Source: Desulfocapsa sp. (GTDB lineage Bacteria > Desulfobacterota > Desulfobulbia > Desulfobulbales > Desulfocapsaceae). Taken from it: DNA of 64,000 bases. The stretch spans positions 1-64,000 of the forward strand of contig JAFLJO010000079.1 of the NCBI GenBank assembly GCA_022712975.1. The letters are read 5' to 3'. Shown here piece after piece: positions 61,175 through 64,000 of this stretch. Numbering within the stretch: position 1 is the stretch's first letter; every line of letters begins with the position of its first letter. The notes under the pieces are model-generated. The model had not been told where the DNA came from and ran no database searches. It saw only the letters and a list, made by a program, of their open reading frames with translations. A program made the translations under genes and the position numbers.

Positions 61175-64000
61175 TCACGCATCGGCTGCTGTCAAAACCT
61201 CCACAAAAACGGCCACCACCCGAAAATCCTCAGACTCTTCAGGCGGAATAATGATATCATCATAATCGGGATTGAGCGCTTTCAGGGTAATAGACTCATG
61301 CTGCCAGCCATTGTTAAGATCCACCCTCTTGCTGGATTGATAAGATTTTACAGTATAGCTGGCGCCGGTGTCCTGATCGGAGATATCGGCCTGCTGAGCC
61401 AGGACAATTCGACCATTACGACTCCCGCCCACTTCAAAGCTGAAGAGACAGTACGCACCATCCGGGATAAGGGGTTCCATGGATTTCCCCTGTATCCGAG
61501 CCACAAACATGGATGGTGCTAGACTTCTCCTGCTGGTCAGCCCCTCCACCACAAACCAGGTCTCCGGTGCATCCGGGATGGATGAATCCATAAAATCCCC
61601 TGCTGCAATATTTAACGGATAATAGGGTAGAACCCTGGTAAACTTATCTTCCTCCGGTGGAACATCACTAAATAACTCCTGTTCATCGTCATCCTCTTCA
61701 GGGGCAAAACTGTCCGGCACCAGGAAGGCATAGTCTGTTTCCTCCAGGGGAATTTCCAACTTGAGGTAATAGGTCTGCAGATCTTCAGTGAGCTGCACCA
61801 CCGTCTGCTGAAAGTCTTCCGGCTCCAGATTCTGAATCAATTCCGGATCCAGGGCAAGGTAGTTCAGATCCTTGCACTGGTAGAAAAAACGTTTCCTCTC
61901 AAATTTTTCAAAAGGATTCTGCAGCAGACTTCGCTGTATTTTTTTCTGATTCTCAAGGATTTCACGCTGGTTGTAGGGGCAATTCGGGCGTTCATTTTTA
62001 CTGTATTTCGCAAGGGTCTCCATATAAAAGCGCTGATACAGCTCAAGCATGTCCGGCAGTAAGGCCTCAAAACGTTCGTTACAACTCTTCAGGAATGCCA
62101 GGAGAAAGATGATCTTGTAGGAAAAGGTATAATCACGCTTCTCAAGAAACTCCTTAAAATCATTTACCCTGGTTTCGGTAGTATGCTTCTGCAAGCCAAG
62201 ATCCCGCCGAATACGGGCCACCTGGTCGGGATCAAAGAAATGCAGATGCTGCCTACCGAAGGGATAGCGTACATCGGCCTTGATTTTCCCCTGCTTGAGC
62301 CACTTCCTGACGGTACCGGTGGAAACAAACAGCTCCCGCGCCAACTGCTCTTCATTCAGATACGCACCGTACTTCTTCTCAAAGCTGAATATATCCACCG
62401 GCTCAACACGACGTTCCCCCTCGTAAAGCCCGTCAAGGGCAACAATCTCCCTCTCCTGATGAAAACGCTCCGGCTTTACCAGGTCTGCAAAAGGCTGATA
62501 GTCGGGAATCCGAAATAGAGCATGGAGGGAGAGGGGTTGCAACCTGGCGCCATAATTATCGACAACATCCAGCACATAGAGCGCCTCCTTGCCGGGGTGA
62601 TTGCGTAAGCCCCGGCCAAGCTGTTGGGTGTACAGAACTTTGGAGAATGTCGGCCGTGCCATTACCAGGATAGCGGTTTGCGGTGCATCCCAGCCCTCGG
62701 TGAGCAGATCACAGGCACAAAGAAAACGAATCGCCCCGCTGTCGTAGTCCTTCTGCGCCCTGGCTGCATTTTTCCTATCCCTGCCGTCCACTGCAGCAGC
62801 AGAAATCCCTTCCCCGTTTAGCAGTTTTGCCATGCGCCGGGCATGTTTGATATCAACGCAGAAAACAACGCCCTGCTTATGGCTGAACTCACCTCCAAAA
62901 TAACGCTGCAGCACTTCGGCCACAAGTCTGTCCCTGGACGGCACCAGCAAGGTTCGCTGCAGGTCGTTTTTCACATACTCCTTGCCATTAAAGCGCACCT
63001 CTGAGAGATCTATATTCGATTTAATCCGAAAGCAGCGCACAGGCGGGACAAGCCCCTGGCGTATTGCCTCCTCAAGGGACAATTGCGGCTCGTATTCACC
63101 GAAAATTTTTTCCAGCCGCTGCTGATCGAAACGTTCCGGAGTAGCGGTGACACCAAGCAGATGGGTGGGCGTAAAGTGTTCAAGGATGTTACGAAGCCCA
63201 AGTGCTGCAGCATGGTGAGCCTCGTCAACCACGATATAGTCAAAGCGATCGGCAGGGATCTTGTAGTAATGACGATGCAGATAGGCGCTGGTCTGGACAA
63301 AAAAGTCTGCCTTCTTGTCTGCCAGTATGTCAACAGAGCAACTGGATTGCAACTCAGACGGAAGACGAAGCATAAGTCGGGCCAGGGTCTGCTCGCGCAG
63401 TTTTCTGGTGGGGACAACAATCAAGGCCCTCAAACTATCGGCCTGCTGCCTGACACGCACCAGGTCCTCTATAAAGATCTCTGTTTTACCAGTACCGGTG
63501 GGCAGAACGAGTAAAAAGGCATGCCTGCCCTGTTTACGGGCATCATCCAGCTGGGCCAAGGCATCCCGCTGATGATTGCGCAAGGTGAACAGCTCTCGGG
63601 ATACTTTAATAATGGATTTATCAAGAAAAGGACGGCTCCCCCCCAGGAAGCGCTGCAACTCCAGGATAAAGCGTTCCCGGTCACGCATGCCGTTCAAGGA
63701 CCAGCGAAAGACCCTGAAGCCGTCAGCCACAAGGGAATTTTGTTTGAAAAGCTGCGAGCGGTAACGATTCGGGCCGATCATCACCGGATGATGCCAACTC
63801 TCACCGTTCAGCTCAATAGCGAATTTCGCCGAACTGCTGAAAAGAGCGTAGTCTATATAGCGGGTGACACCATCCAGATCGATATACGCAAATTCCCGAT
63901 GCAGGCCCATCCTGGCCCGGTCGCCAAAGGCCTGCAGGAAACAATCCTCGAAGGTGGCCTCCGGCAGGGTTGGGTCTGGCTCCTGTTCCGTCCGGTTACC
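61175..64000 (-). CDS. Nuclease-helicase-HTH-S24 peptidase mosaic protein (5' partial)
   Basis: At least 941 residues; the frame stays open past the track start (63910) to the window edge, with matching sequence ('EATFEDCFLQAFGDRARMGLH'), so the start is outside. Numbering from 63910: a Vsr/DUF559-like PD-(D/E)XK nuclease at about 1-90 ('RYIDYALF', 'AIELNGESWHH'); SF2 helicase at about 105-500 with Walker A 'LPTGTGKTE', 'VVDEAHHAA', 'GVTATPER' and 'QQLGRGLRNH'; a MerR-type HTH near 530-580 ('LNEEQLARELFVSTGTVRKWL'); a long helical linker; and a C-terminal LexA/UmuD-type S24 domain with Ser810 ('GKSMEPLIPDG') and Lys855 ('YTVKSYQ'). It is likely a DNA-processing or phage-defence protein controlled by DNA damage or self-cleavage. 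The role is inferred. Confidence 0.88.
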   Translation of the reverse strand, partial: GNRTEQEPDPTLPEATFEDCFLQAFGDRARMGLHREFAYIDLDGVTRYIDYALFSSSAKFAIELNGESWHHPVMIGPNRYRSQLFKQNSLVADGFRVFRWSLNGMRDRERFILELQRFLGGSRPFLDKSIIKVSRELFTLRNHQRDALAQLDDARKQGRHAFLLVLPTGTGKTEIFIEDLVRVRQQADSLRALIVVPTRKLREQTLARLMLRLPSELQSSCSVDILADKKADFFVQTSAYLHRHYYKIPADRFDYIVVDEAHHAAALGLRNILEHFTPTHLLGVTATPERFDQQRLEKIFGEYEPQLSLEEAIRQGLVPPVRCFRIKSNIDLSEVRFNGKEYVKNDLQRTLLVPSRDRLVAEVLQRYFGGEFSHKQGVVFCVDIKHARRMAKLLNGEGISAAAVDGRDRKNAARAQKDYDSGAIRFLCACDLLTEGWDAPQTAILVMARPTFSKVLYTQQLGRGLRNHPGKEALYVLDVVDNYGARLQPLSLHALFRIPDYQPFADLVKPERFHQEREIVALDGLYEGERRVEPVDIFSFEKKYGAYLNEEQLARELFVSTGTVRKWLKQGKIKADVRYPFGRQHLHFFDPDQVARIRRDLGLQKHTTETRVNDFKEFLEKRDYTFSYKIIFLLAFLKSCNERFEALLPDMLELYQRFYMETLAKYSKNERPNCPYNQREILENQKKIQRSLLQNPFEKFERKRFFYQCKDLNYLALDPELIQNLEPEDFQQTVVQLTEDLQTYYLKLEIPLEETDYAFLVPDSFAPEEDDDEQELFSDVPPEEDKFTRVLPYYPLNIAAGDFMDSSIPDAPETWFVVEGLTSRRSLAPSMFVARIQGKSMEPLIPDGAYCLFSFEVGGSRNGRIVLAQQADISDQDTGASYTVKSYQSSKRVDLNNGWQHESITLKALNPDYDDIIIPPEESEDFRVVAVFVEVLTAADA

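Overview
The window looks like chromosomal DNA of an anaerobic, Gram-negative, sulfur-metabolising bacterium, most likely a Desulfobacterota member near Desulfobulbales/Desulfocapsaceae. This is inferred from several things: a lptA-lptB-rpoN operon and AsmA and BAM-era envelope genes; a long arg-lys-dap biosynthetic run; a YeiH-type putative sulfate exporter; c-type-haem sensor kinases; a CbiK-like anaerobic chelatase; and moderate, slightly AT-rich composition. No taxonomic marker (rRNA, ribosomal protein) is present, so the placement is an inference.

Layout. 1-4.6 kb: the 3' end of a Ppx/GppA phosphatase, a relic of a hydantoinase-B-type gene, a WYL regulator, and the leftward lptA-lptB-rpoN operon, which is interrupted by an inverted pair of heptanucleotide repeat arrays. 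4.8-18.8 kb: a rightward biosynthetic block, argB-argD, argF-argG-argH, a FN3 lipoprotein, lysA-dapF-dapA-dapB, folK, a YHS-like membrane protein, transaldolase, a lytic transglycosylase and pgsA, closed by tRNA-Leu(CAA) with its own promoter and terminator. 19.1-31.3 kb: the most unusual region. A NtrC-type regulator and a haem-c (DUF3365/Tll0287-like) histidine kinase diverge from small membrane proteins, a YeiH-family transporter and a universal stress protein. These are followed by a Ser/Thr kinase-Usp-CZB-like fusion, a calcineurin-like phosphoesterase, and a second Ser/Thr kinase-like protein carrying the same haem-c sensor as the histidine kinase. I propose this as the candidate undescribed signalling/transport system.

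31.4-46.5 kb: mixed envelope and housekeeping genes (TIGR03790 protein, TatD, MscS, lipase, giant AsmA-like protein, yajC, tgt, NahK-like kinase, glucokinase, lipoprotein, adenylate cyclase, PlsC). 46.5-54.7 kb: a complete leftward MoxR-DUF58-BatA-BatBC-BatD-BatE operon. 54.9-59.5 kb: a heterodimeric ABC exporter, whose first subunit has no standard start codon, and a CbiK-like protein. 59.5-64 kb: a decayed accessory region with gene relics, a broken rhuM and a possible short peptide gene, ending in a large nuclease-helicase-HTH-S24 peptidase mosaic that runs off the window.

Scattered repeats are a second theme: heptamer arrays (TTCTGGC-like, GGTATTC, ACCTGAA), a dispersed element of about 60 bp whose two copies show compensatory changes in a hairpin, and several very long imperfect inverted repeats between genes.
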